Source: an uncultured Acetatifactor sp.
Lineage (GTDB): Bacteria; Bacillota; Clostridia; Lachnospirales; Lachnospiraceae
Direction: 5' to 3'
DNA: 11,545 nt
Assembly: GCA_910578995.1 (NCBI GenBank)
Contig: CAJTSY010000121.1
Location: 1 to 11,545, forward strand
Below, one piece after another: positions 1-6,210 of this stretch. The translations under genes were made by a program, and so were the position numbers. How positions within the stretch are numbered: the stretch's first letter is position 1; each line of letters begins with the position of its first letter. A model generated the notes under the pieces. It searched no databases. It saw only the letters and a list, made by a program, of their open reading frames with translations, and was not told the origin of the DNA.

Positions 1-80
1 ACTGTTGGAGGAAGCAGGTGCAGCCCGAAAGGCAGACGAAGCAGTCTTCCTGCCGCCCTGCCAATCCGGGCAGCTTTATA

Positions 81-2012
81 TTATCCAAGCCAAATCTGTC
101 TGTCAGCGCAGGCTGCCAGGCGTTCATGGTGGGAGACGAACACGATGGTTTTACTGCTTTTCCGGAGAAAGGCACAAAGCCAGTCCAGTGTGTCACCGTC
201 CAGGTGGTTTCCGGGCTCGTCCAGGAAGAGGAAGGGCCTGTCACTGGCTACGGCCCGGGCTATGGAAATTTTCTGCTTTTCCCCGCCGGACAGGCCGCTG
301 TTCCCGAGGGAAATCGGAGTGTGTGCCAGGTATCCGATGCCCATTTTTTCTATAAGGGCCTGTGCCGCGGCATCGGACAGGGAGGGATTGCCGATTTTAA
401 TGTTTTCCAGGACGCTGCCCTGGAAGAGGTAAGGCTCCTGGGGCGCATAGGCGATGTGGCTGCGGTAAGCCCAGGTGTCCCATTCCCGCAGTTCCCTGCC
501 GTTTACAAGGAGTTTTCCGTTGTAATTTGTGAGCAGGCATGCCATAACCTTCAGGAGCGTGGATTTGCCGCTGCCGTTGGGGCCGCAGAGTGCGGTTTTT
601 CCGCCCGGGCGGAGGGAGAAGGAGATCCGGGGCAGGGCCTGCTGACCGCCGTAGGCGTAGGAGAGGTTTTGGCAGTCTAACTGTGTAATCTGTTTCCGGT
701 CATTGGATGTCCCGTCTGTTGGGATGGCGGCTTTTCCGGCGGCATTTTTCATGGTTTCTATTGAGACATTTTTTATAGTGCCTGTCGAGGCATTCTTTGC
801 AGTGCCTGTCGAGGCATTCTTTGCAGTGCCTGTTAAGGCATTCTTTGCAGTGCCTGTTGAGGTATTCTTTGCAGTTCTTGTTGAGGTACTCTTCGTAGTC
901 CCTGTCGAGACATTCTTCATAAATTTGTGCACGTATTCGCGAATGGTTTTGCTTGTAATATTGTTCTGCGTGCTCTTATCGCTTCGTTCCATAATGCGCT
1001 CGGAATTTTCTTCGGCATTCTCATAGAACATGGACAGCCTGTCAGCCGTATTTCGCAGGACAGGGAGGTCCCGGAGCAGGAAGCCGGTATTTTCAAACAA
1101 GGTATTGAAAACCGCCGAGTATCCGTACATGGATGCCACGGTGCCTGGGGTGATGAAGCCTTTTGCCGCCAACAGGGAGCCGGACAGCAGGATAGCCAGG
1201 AGGCAGAAGGTTCCGGTAAAGGAGGAGAGGGCCTGCGCGCCGGCGGACAGGCGGATGCTCGTTTTTTGTGTCTGCCGGAAGAAATCCTGATAGAGCCGGT
1301 CAGCTTTGCCGCCGAAGGCTTCCCCCAGGCCGTAAAGCTTTACCATGCAGGGATTCTGGGTGATTTCCGCCTCCAGGGAGCGGCGGGCGGAGGTATACTC
1401 CCGGGTTTCCTGTTCGCAGCGGCCTTCCAGTTTCCTGACCGCCAGGGGAATCAGCAGCTTCAGCAGAGAGATGCCGAAAACCGCCGCGGTGTAAACAGGG
1501 CTTAATTCCAGGGCGTGGAAAAGCAGGAAGGCGAGAGTTACAGGCATCATAAGCCCCTTGTTGATGTATTCCACCAGATCGCAGCGTAGCCTGGTGGGGT
1601 CCCAGTCCAGGCGGTTCTGAATGTCCCCCGGCTCATACGGCAGGACGGAGTCGTAAGTCTTGTCCAGGAACCGTCCCAGAACCATGCGGTCATGAACGAG
1701 GGCATATTTCAGCATGAAAACATTGGCAAGCAGCGTCAGGGCGGGCAGGAAGAGAATCATCCCGCACAACGCCAGTCCCAGGGAGAGGGCGCTTTCCATT
1801 CCCAGGGCAAAATCAAGCCGGAAGACGGAATCCGCGAACTGTCCCAGTACGGTGGCGGTGAAAACGGCCAGGATGCCTTCCGCGCAGGCGACGGCAGTGT
1901 GGAGCAGGATGGGGATGCGCATGGAATAAAGCGCGTCACCGTATATTTCCTTTTTGATTTTCGTTTTTTTATCCGTATTTCGTTTTGCATTTGCATTACT
2001 TTTTGTATTCAT
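81..2012 (-). CDS. ABC transporter, fused permease and ATPase, with repeat-bearing linker
   Basis: Half-size ABC transporter of 643 residues, probably an exporter subunit in the cytoplasmic membrane pairing with the product of 2331-3974. The membrane domain (about residues 30-335) has five or six hydrophobic segments. The ATPase domain (about 440-643) has Walker A GPNGSGKST at 477-485, a Q-loop (APQEPYLFQGS) near 523-533, signature LSGGE at 574-578, Walker B FLFLDEP with catalytic Glu at about 599, and switch His in SHH at 627-629, so it should be active. Residues 366-429 are eight 8-residue K/N/S/T/G repeats, giving a linker near 100 residues where relatives usually have a short one. The start at 2012 is chosen because AGAGG lies 5 nt upstream. 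The frame is open back to 2210, but those 66 residues look unlike protein and have no obvious ribosome site. The substrate is unknown; peptide or drug export is inferred from architecture only. Confidence 0.9.
   Translation of the reverse strand: MNTKSNANAKRNTDKKTKIKKEIYGDALYSMRIPILLHTAVACAEGILAVFTATVLGQFADSVFRLDFALGMESALSLGLALCGMILFLPALTLLANVFMLKYALVHDRMVLGRFLDKTYDSVLPYEPGDIQNRLDWDPTRLRCDLVEYINKGLMMPVTLAFLLFHALELSPVYTAAVFGISLLKLLIPLAVRKLEGRCEQETREYTSARRSLEAEITQNPCMVKLYGLGEAFGGKADRLYQDFFRQTQKTSIRLSAGAQALSSFTGTFCLLAILLSGSLLAAKGFITPGTVASMYGYSAVFNTLFENTGFLLRDLPVLRNTADRLSMFYENAEENSERIMERSDKSTQNNITSKTIREYVHKFMKNVSTGTTKSTSTRTAKNTSTGTAKNALTGTAKNASTGTAKNASTGTIKNVSIETMKNAAGKAAIPTDGTSNDRKQITQLDCQNLSYAYGGQQALPRISFSLRPGGKTALCGPNGSGKSTLLKVMACLLTNYNGKLLVNGRELREWDTWAYRSHIAYAPQEPYLFQGSVLENIKIGNPSLSDAAAQALIEKMGIGYLAHTPISLGNSGLSGGEKQKISIARAVASDRPFLFLDEPGNHLDGDTLDWLCAFLRKSSKTIVFVSHHERLAACADRQIWLG
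726..917 (-). repeat. Eight 24-bp tandem repeats inside an ABC transporter gene
   Basis: Eight consecutive 24-bp units encode the 8-residue pattern K-N-x-S-T-G-T-A (variants KNVSTGTT, KSTSTRTA, KNTSTGTA, KNALTGTA, KNASTGTA, KNASTGTI, KNVSIETM, KNAAGKAA). The units at 781-804 and 805-828 are identical at the DNA level, while the outer units have diverged. The unit length is a multiple of three, so gain or loss of copies would keep the reading frame. The array lies exactly between the membrane domain and the ATPase domain. Confidence 0.95.
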
Positions 2013-2182
2013 TGGAACCTCTTTTCCGAATATATAGAGCCGTTTTTGCCACTGATATCTTTTGTGTTTTTTATGATGGAATGCTTGCCCGATTTCCTTT
2101 TCTGGTACCTGACCCGGACAGAATGAGGGCAAACTCTGCCAGAATCTTCTTGAGGATACAAGCGCAGTCTTCATTGTATACC

Positions 2183-2210
2183 GATATATTATTCTGCATA
2201 ATAGAATCAA
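2183..2210 (-). promoter_or_regulatory. Candidate sigma-70 promoter for second ABC gene
   Basis: Read on the minus strand, TTGATT (2205-2210) and TATATC (2183-2188) are separated by 16 bp. Each matches consensus at four of six positions or better. It lies about 170 bp upstream of the ABC start at 2012 and downstream of the terminator-like hairpin at 2248-2266. AT-rich sequence here could produce such a match by chance. Confidence 0.25.
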
Positions 2211-2247
2211 AACGATGAATTCTGGCGGTCTTGAGTATATTTTGGCG

Positions 2248-2266
2248 AAAAATCCGGGAACCGGGA
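2248..2266 (-). terminator. Weak intrinsic terminator candidate after first ABC gene
   Basis: On the minus strand a CCGG-TTC-CCGG hairpin (2254-2264) is followed one base later by five T residues (2248-2252). It starts about 65 nt past the stop of the ABC gene at 2331. The stem is only four G/C pairs, so any termination would be partial. Confidence 0.3.
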
Positions 2267-2330
2267 CTTCATCGCTTCTGTAATGCAGGGCAACAATTCC
2301 TAATGCGTTTTCGGGCAGCCCGGGCCAGGC

Positions 2331-3974
2331 TTACCCCAATGTGTGGAAGACATCCGCCAACCTGTCAAAAGCAGAGTCATGTGTGACAATGAGAGTACCG
2401 CCTCCCCGCTGTTTCAGCAGCCCGGCCAGAATTTCCCTGCTGTCCCCGTCCAGGGAATTGCCCGGCTCATCCAGGAGCAGCAGCCCGGGATGCAGCGCCA
2501 ACGCCAGTGCCAGGAATACTTTCTTCCGCTGACCGCCGGAAAGGGTATCTATGGGCTGTTTCCATTGTTCCTCCTGCAGGCGGAAGCGGTACGCGAAGGA
2601 GAGGGCTTCCCGGGTTTCCACACCGGGAACCATGGCGTACAGTTCTTCCGCGGAGACATGGAAGGCAGGATCCTCCTGGGGCAGATAGAAGATTTTTTCC
2701 GGGAAACTGTCCGGAGGGAGGGCGCAGGAAGGGATTCCTCCCATGCTGACATCGCCGGAGCCCGGTTTGATTAAGCCCAAAGCCAGGCGAAGCAGGGTGG
2801 ATTTTCCCATGCCGTTGGCTCCCCGGATGAGGACGGTGCGGTCTGCCGGGAGGGACAGGCTGAAGTCATTGAGCACCTGCCTGCCCTCAAAGCTGCATGA
2901 TACATGGTCAAAGCGGATGCAGGGATTCGTGCCGTATAACTTTTCGGAATCGGAAACGCCATGAGCCAGTCCCATGGTTTCTCCCGGGGCCGATTCTTCA
3001 TTATAATAGAAAGCCGCTATCCTCGTTTCCGCTTTTCCCGCTACCGCGAAAGCGGGAATCGTGTCAAATATGGTTTTGGCGGCGGCATAAAATCCCTGGG
3101 AGAGGGCAATGGCCTCTACGGCGGTTTCCAGTGCCATGGTTTCACGGAGCACAAACAATCCCATCAGCCCGTAAGTGCCGTAGGTCAGGATATTCCCGGT
3201 GAGCTGTTTCAGGGTCAGCTCCGCCTGGCAGGCGGCCTCCGAACGGTTTCCGATGACCAGGTAATCCTTGTGCAGCAGGGCAAGGCGGTTCAGGCACCAG
3301 TGCTTCAGCCCATACATTTTGATACAGGCAAAACCGTGGTAATATTCCAGGGTACAGTCCGTAATCCGCGCCTCAATTTCCCTGGTGTCGCCGTAATTTT
3401 TTTCCAGAAATCGCTTTACCACCAGGGGCGGAACAGCCTGCAGGAGGGATATGACCAGCAGCGCCAGGGCGGCGGTCAGGCTCTGTGCCAGAAGAAAGGA
3501 AAAATAGGCGAGAAGAGTGGCAAATCCGGTGAAAAAGCCGGGATACAGGTTCAGGAATTTTTCCGTTACCGTGTCGAAATCGTCATTGAGCATTTCCGTG
3601 GCCTGACCGTGTTTCGTTTCATGGAGCAGGGAAAGGGGGCAGGAGAGGAAACGGCGGTACAGCAGCTGCCTGCACTGGTGCAGCGCCCGGGAGGAGAGTC
3701 TCCCGTATGCCGCGTTTGCAAGGAAATCAAAGGCCTTCGCCAGAGCCAACAGCAGGAGCAGAAAACCTCCGCTTCGGAGTACGCCGCCGCTGTCCCCGGA
3801 TATGGCACTGGCCACGGTCCGGGACAGCAGACGGGCATTGTACAGGCCTATGGGAATGGGCAGAAGCCTGCACAGCCAGGCGGTGATACCGGCCCGGCGC
3901 AGGATGGGGGCAAATTCCCGGGAGGGGGAGGCTGTATTTTTCAAGTCGGAATTCTTTTTCGGTATATTTTTCAT
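2331..3974 (-). CDS. ABC transporter, fused permease and ATPase
   Basis: Half-size ABC transporter of 547 residues and the first ABC gene of the regulator-transporter cluster. Residues 1-320 form the membrane domain, with hydrophobic segments near 30-50, 68-90, 145-185 and 260-282. The ATPase domain has Walker A GANGMGKST at 385-393, Q-loop YLPQEDPA at 430-437, signature LSGGQ at 478-482, Walker B LLLLDEP ending near 504 and switch His at 532 (THD). All motifs are intact, so with its neighbour it would form two competent ATP sites. No peptidase or cysteine-protease domain is present. The start at 3974 is chosen for the GGAAAGGA ribosome site about 8 nt upstream; longer in-frame starts to 4106 overlap the regulator gene. 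It lies 73 bp downstream of the regulator and 318 bp upstream of the second ABC gene. Its export substrate cannot be read from sequence. Confidence 0.9.
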   Translation of the reverse strand: MKNIPKKNSDLKNTASPSREFAPILRRAGITAWLCRLLPIPIGLYNARLLSRTVASAISGDSGGVLRSGGFLLLLLALAKAFDFLANAAYGRLSSRALHQCRQLLYRRFLSCPLSLLHETKHGQATEMLNDDFDTVTEKFLNLYPGFFTGFATLLAYFSFLLAQSLTAALALLVISLLQAVPPLVVKRFLEKNYGDTREIEARITDCTLEYYHGFACIKMYGLKHWCLNRLALLHKDYLVIGNRSEAACQAELTLKQLTGNILTYGTYGLMGLFVLRETMALETAVEAIALSQGFYAAAKTIFDTIPAFAVAGKAETRIAAFYYNEESAPGETMGLAHGVSDSEKLYGTNPCIRFDHVSCSFEGRQVLNDFSLSLPADRTVLIRGANGMGKSTLLRLALGLIKPGSGDVSMGGIPSCALPPDSFPEKIFYLPQEDPAFHVSAEELYAMVPGVETREALSFAYRFRLQEEQWKQPIDTLSGGQRKKVFLALALALHPGLLLLDEPGNSLDGDSREILAGLLKQRGGGTLIVTHDSAFDRLADVFHTLG

Positions 3975-3986
3975 GTAAACTATCCT

Positions 3987-4008
3987 TTCCTGGCCCGGAC
4001 AAGCCGGA
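3987..4008 (+). repeat. 22-bp repeat, inverted copy of 10576-10597
   Basis: These 22 bases are the exact reverse complement of 10576-10597, some 6.6 kb away. The core is CCTGGCCCGGACAAGCCGGA. Here the element lies between the XRE regulator and the ABC gene and abuts that gene's ribosome site. On the minus strand its CCGG-cttgt-CCGG segment can form a small hairpin just upstream of the Shine-Dalgarno sequence. Confidence 0.8.
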
Positions 4009-4047
4009 TTTTCCGGAATGAGTGAGGCTTCGCGCGGGATTTTGTCA

Positions 4048-5142
4048 TTAAGCGCCCAGGGAGCGCAGGAGATCCCGGAAGGGCTCCTCCTGGCGGTACG
4101 GGTCAAAGGCGGAAACGGAAAGCCATTTGTCCCGCATGATTTCCGTCAGGGGCCTGGTATCATCCGTTTCGAAATCAATGGACTTTTCCTCTATGTCGCC
4201 TAAAAGGAGACTGGAACAGGTCTGGCGTTCCGGCCGGAGGTCAAAGGCTTTCGCCGCCCGGGCTGTCAGATGCAGGTGCTCGTACATAGGCCGTTCCAGG
4301 CCCAGTTTTGCGTACAGTTTTGACAGATCGCATTGCAGCCTTGCGGTAAGCCAGTTGTCCGGGGAAGGCTTTCCGTCATAAACCAGGTTATCCAGGGCAA
4401 ATATTTTCTTTATCATCATCACTGCGCCCTGATCCGGAATCCTGTCCTGTTGGCTGAGCATCCAAATGTTGCCACGCAGGCTTTCGTAATCTGCCAGGAC
4501 TTCCTTCCTGAGAAAGGGCAGTTTTTCCTCTTCCTTCAGTCCCCACCAGATCTGGTTTTCCCGGCATAATTCCTTGGGGGGAAGGGTATCGTAGATGGAA
4601 CGTCCCAGGTCTTTGCGCCCCATCTCCACATGTTGGAAGGCCAGTCGGGCGGTGGCTTCCAGGCGGATGTCCTGGTCAGGGCAGTGCTTTTGAATCCGCT
4701 CTCCCAGAGCGACGATTTCTTTGTCGTATTTTTCCATGTTTTCCTTCCATTCCGGAATGTTGCCATCCTCGTCGCCGGATATGAAGAGGGCGTACATCAG
4801 TTTGTTGAGCAGCGTGTAATTGTTGGGAAATTCCGCAACTCCTTCCCGGGCGGTATCAATGCATTCCTGGACCTTTCCCTTGTTGATGGCCGCCTGGAAC
4901 CGTTCCAGATATCGGTTTACTTTCGCCTTTTCCGTGGCATCGTCAATGCCCAGCAGGCTGTCCGTGGAGCAGCGGAAAATCTGTGCTATGGCGGGCAGCA
5001 GCTCTATGTCGGGATAGCACACGCCCAGTTCCCAGCGGGAGACGGACTGGCAGGACACCCCGAGCATTTCGGCCAGGGTTTCCTGGGTGATGTTTGCGGC
5101 TTTGCGGAGGGATTTTATGTTTTCGCCGATCTGTAGTTTCAT
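4048..5142 (-). CDS. XRE-family HTH transcriptional regulator with helical tail
   Basis: Cytoplasmic DNA-binding protein of 364 residues. Residues 6-66 are a classical XRE/Cro-C1 helix-turn-helix: IGENIKSLRKAANITQETLA, then the recognition helix in VSCQSVSRWELGVCYPD, ending in DSLLGID. This form is very common in Clostridia. The remaining 300 residues are mostly helical and rich in Leu, Glu and Lys with TPR-like character (for example TAREGVAEFPNNYTLLNKLM near 97-116), suggesting a ligand- or peptide-sensing or oligomerisation region. I assign no TPR count. The start at 5142 has AAGGAG 9 nt upstream. It is transcribed toward the two ABC genes, so it probably controls that cluster; this is inferred from position. 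No convincing promoter was found upstream on this strand. Confidence 0.9.
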   Translation of the reverse strand: MKLQIGENIKSLRKAANITQETLAEMLGVSCQSVSRWELGVCYPDIELLPAIAQIFRCSTDSLLGIDDATEKAKVNRYLERFQAAINKGKVQECIDTAREGVAEFPNNYTLLNKLMYALFISGDEDGNIPEWKENMEKYDKEIVALGERIQKHCPDQDIRLEATARLAFQHVEMGRKDLGRSIYDTLPPKELCRENQIWWGLKEEEKLPFLRKEVLADYESLRGNIWMLSQQDRIPDQGAVMMIKKIFALDNLVYDGKPSPDNWLTARLQCDLSKLYAKLGLERPMYEHLHLTARAAKAFDLRPERQTCSSLLLGDIEEKSIDFETDDTRPLTEIMRDKWLSVSAFDPYRQEEPFRDLLRSLGA

Positions 5143-5293
5143 GATGGGAGACTCCTTATAATGTTTTTTTGGTAAATATTTTAGGCCGCGGGTATATAAT
5201 CGTGAGCGCATTCATCTATCGATCTCCGGTCTGCATTGTTAAAGTGCTCATTCGTCATACGCCTTTACATTGGCAAATGTTTTTGACCTCGGG

Positions 5294-5323
5294 TTTAAAT
5301 TGTGACGTTCATATTGATAAAAT
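5294..5323 (+). promoter_or_regulatory. Candidate extended -10 promoter
   Basis: TTTAAA (5294-5299) and TAAAAT (5318-5323, five of six to consensus) are 18 bp apart. TG one base before the -10 gives an extended -10 (TGATAAAAT). Transcription would start near 5330 and run rightward through the foldable element at 5500-5618. The region is AT-rich, so chance is possible. Confidence 0.3.
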
Positions 5324-5499
5324 TTTATCCCTGTTTCCCGAAAAATACAACTACACATAAAGTGATATTTTTTCACCTAAAGAGTGAATGCGGCTGTTTA
5401 CCCGCTGCTTCTGCGAGGCGTTATTACGTATTTTTGCGTGACCAACCCGAGACTGCTGTGGAATGGGTTCTGCGAATTCATTGAATCATTGAGGGTACA

Positions 5500-5618
5500 T
5501 TCCCCGATGCCTGCGTCGTGCAAACCGGCACCGAGCGTAGCGAGGTTGGGCGAATATCCCGTTTCTGCGAAGCGGGAGGCAAACACCCATGCGGTGTTTG
5601 GGTGCTTGCACCGGGGAA
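5500..5618 (+). other. 119-nt foldable three-way-junction-like element, possible structured RNA or dispersed repeat
   Basis: A nested closing stem is visible by eye. TTCCCCG (5500-5506) pairs with CGGGGAA (5612-5618), GTGCAA (5518-5523) with TTGCAC (5606-5611), and GCACC (5528-5532) with GGTGC (5601-5605), for 18 pairs in all. Inside are two hairpins: CCCGTTTC-TGC-GAAGCGGG (5558-5576) and CAAACACC-CATGC-GGTGTTTG (5580-5600), the second stacking directly on the closing stem. One position of the first hairpin is a G-U pair if the plus strand is transcribed but a C-A mismatch on the minus strand, which favours a plus-strand RNA. It contains GAGCGTAGCGAG, a motif type common in intergenic repeats. 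I do not recognise it as a known RNA family. Confidence 0.45.
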
Positions 5619-5680
5619 GTTTATATCGCTGCGTCTGCGGTTGTTGTGCATCAGTTTCTGTATATCAGTTGATTTTTCTA

Positions 5681-5709
5681 TTGACTTTTCTGTGAAATGG
5701 TTGTATATA
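5681..5709 (+). promoter_or_regulatory. Near-consensus sigma-70 promoter with no obvious gene
   Basis: TTGACT (5681-5686) is followed after exactly 17 bp by TATATA (5704-5709), matching consensus at five of six positions in each hexamer. The expected start is near 5716. The next convincing start codon is at 6211, so a transcript would carry about 500 nt of repeats and the inverted-repeat region before the DeoR gene, or would be a separate RNA. It is the best promoter match I noticed in the window. Confidence 0.55.
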
Positions 5710-5719
5710 TTTGTATATA

Positions 5720-5753
5720 GTTGCGAATGCATGGGATTGGTTGCAAATACATG
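5720..5753 (+). repeat. Two 14-bp near-repeats with 20-bp period after the promoter
   Basis: GTTGCGAATGCATG (5720-5733) and GTTGCAAATACATG (5740-5753) match at 12 of 14 positions and start exactly 20 bp, about two helical turns, apart. They lie immediately downstream of the expected start of the promoter at 5681-5709, a natural place for paired operators. TTGTATATA at 5701 and 5711 is a further repeat with a 10-bp period. Confidence 0.6.
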
Positions 5754-5760
5754 AAGTGCA

Positions 5761-5820
5761 GCAGGATAAGACAGGAGAAAGCAGGATAAGGCAGGATAAA
5801 GCAGGAAAAGGCAGGACAAG
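5761..5820 (+). repeat. Six 10-bp purine-rich tandem units
   Basis: The units are gcaggataag, acaggagaaa, gcaggataag, gcaggataaa, gcaggaaaag and gcaggacaag, contiguous with no gaps. The consensus GCAGGATAAG contains AGGA cores spaced one helical turn apart. The plus strand is almost all purine. No reading frame with a ribosome site runs through it. Confidence 0.95.
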
Positions 5821-5879
5821 GAAGGCGAGGGGGCAAGGAAGGCGAGGGGGCAAGGAAGGCGAAGGGGCAAGAAAGGCGA
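5821..5879 (+). repeat. 17-bp purine-rich tandem repeats (three full units plus part)
   Basis: Units are at 5821-5837, 5838-5854 (identical, GAAGGCGAGGGGGCAAG), 5855-5871 (one change) and a partial unit at 5872-5879. The array directly abuts the 10-bp array and continues the purine bias, with runs of four or five G that could favour unusual DNA or RNA structure. Confidence 0.95.
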
Positions 5880-6014
5880 TGCGGTGGACACGCCTGCCGA
5901 CGGCAGCGCAGTACCGGTGCAGACGATGCAGGGCAGAAAAGCGGCAGTTAAATGCGCCACGAGTATAATGCGGCAGCGCAGGGGTTCAGCGCCCACTCGT
6001 TACATATTCGCACT

Positions 6015-6043
6015 TTGACTGATGTGTTGGACATAAAGAAAAT
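6015..6043 (+). promoter_or_regulatory. Candidate promoter for the DeoR-MFS operon
   Basis: TTGACT (6015-6020, five of six) is followed after 17 bp by GAAAAT (6038-6043, four of six). The -10 would coincide with the first bases of the left arm of the inverted repeat at 6038-6157, so a protein bound there would block it. The match is moderate. Confidence 0.35.
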
Positions 6044-6157
6044 AACCGCTGCAGGTTTATGGCAATTATTATTGTATTTCCGGGCTTTTGCCTAAAGATA
6101 TTACAGGAACCGCTTCGCGAACCCTGTAATCAAAAGGAAACTGCAGCAGTTATTTTC
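6038..6157 (+). repeat. 120-bp region bounded by 17-bp inverted repeats, with inner hairpin
   Basis: The left arm GAAAATAACCGCTGCAG (6038-6054) is the reverse complement of 6141-6157 with one mismatch. Inside, ATTACAGG (6100-6107) pairs perfectly with CCTGTAAT (6123-6130) around CGC-TTC-GCG. No T-tract follows the right arm, so it is not a normal terminator. No target-site duplication is visible in the flanks (ACATAAA versus CGACAAT), so a mobile MITE is not supported. It could be a paired operator for the DeoR-family regulator encoded 54 bp downstream, or a folded leader. Confidence 0.65.
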
Positions 6158-6210
6158 CGACAATTCCTAAGCGGGCGGATATGAAAAAACAGCCAGGGAA
6201 AGGAAAAGAA

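Larger units (their letters stand above)
2013..2330. other. 318-bp gap between two ABC genes
   Basis: No protein gene is supported here. The minus-strand frame of the downstream ABC gene stays open to 2210, but its upstream part has no good ribosome site and no transporter-like sequence. The gap holds a weak terminator-like hairpin (2248-2266), a weak promoter candidate (2183-2210) and a short partial match at about 2096-2127 to the element at 3987-4008 (shared blocks CCTTT, CTGG, CCCGGACA, GAATGAG). The two ABC genes may therefore be only partly co-transcribed. Confidence 0.5.
5143..6210. other. 1.07-kb gene-free region between divergent units
   Basis: It lies between the minus-strand regulator and the plus-strand DeoR gene. 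Open frames here (for example 5478-5996 on minus, 5384-5695 and 5711-5968 on plus) translate to low-complexity or repeat-derived sequence, lack ribosome sites and resemble no family I know. What it does hold is listed separately: two plus-strand promoter candidates in its left and centre, a foldable element, two near-repeats 20 bp apart, 10-bp and 17-bp tandem arrays, a third weak promoter, and a long inverted repeat. The motif CGGCAGCGCAG also occurs twice, near 5901 and 5972. Confidence 0.7.

Noticed and set aside
2013..2210. N-terminal extension of the second ABC transporter by 66 residues
   Set aside because: The frame is open, but no ribosome site supports the upstream starts, whereas ATG at 2012 has AGAGG at good spacing and begins a typical N-terminus.
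2961..4025. 354-residue plus-strand open frame opposite the first ABC gene
   Set aside because: It is antisense to a well-supported ABC transporter, has no ribosome site, and its translation is low-complexity Gln/Gly/Arg sequence with no family resemblance.
5761..5879. CRISPR array
   Set aside because: The units are 10 or 17 bp, contiguous, with no unique spacers and no cas genes nearby.
5711..5968. 85-residue plus-strand frame starting with TTG just after the strong promoter
   Set aside because: There is no Shine-Dalgarno sequence, it starts inside the promoter's expected start region, and most of it is translated tandem repeat.
5478..5996. 172-residue minus-strand open frame in the central gap
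   Set aside because: The translation follows the purine arrays (Leu/Pro/Ser-rich runs) and the foldable element, with no ribosome site or recognisable domain.
6038..6157. Miniature transposable element (MITE)
   Set aside because: It has terminal inverted repeats, but the flanks show no target-site duplication and the arms show no recognised transposase end. It is kept only as an inverted repeat of unknown role.
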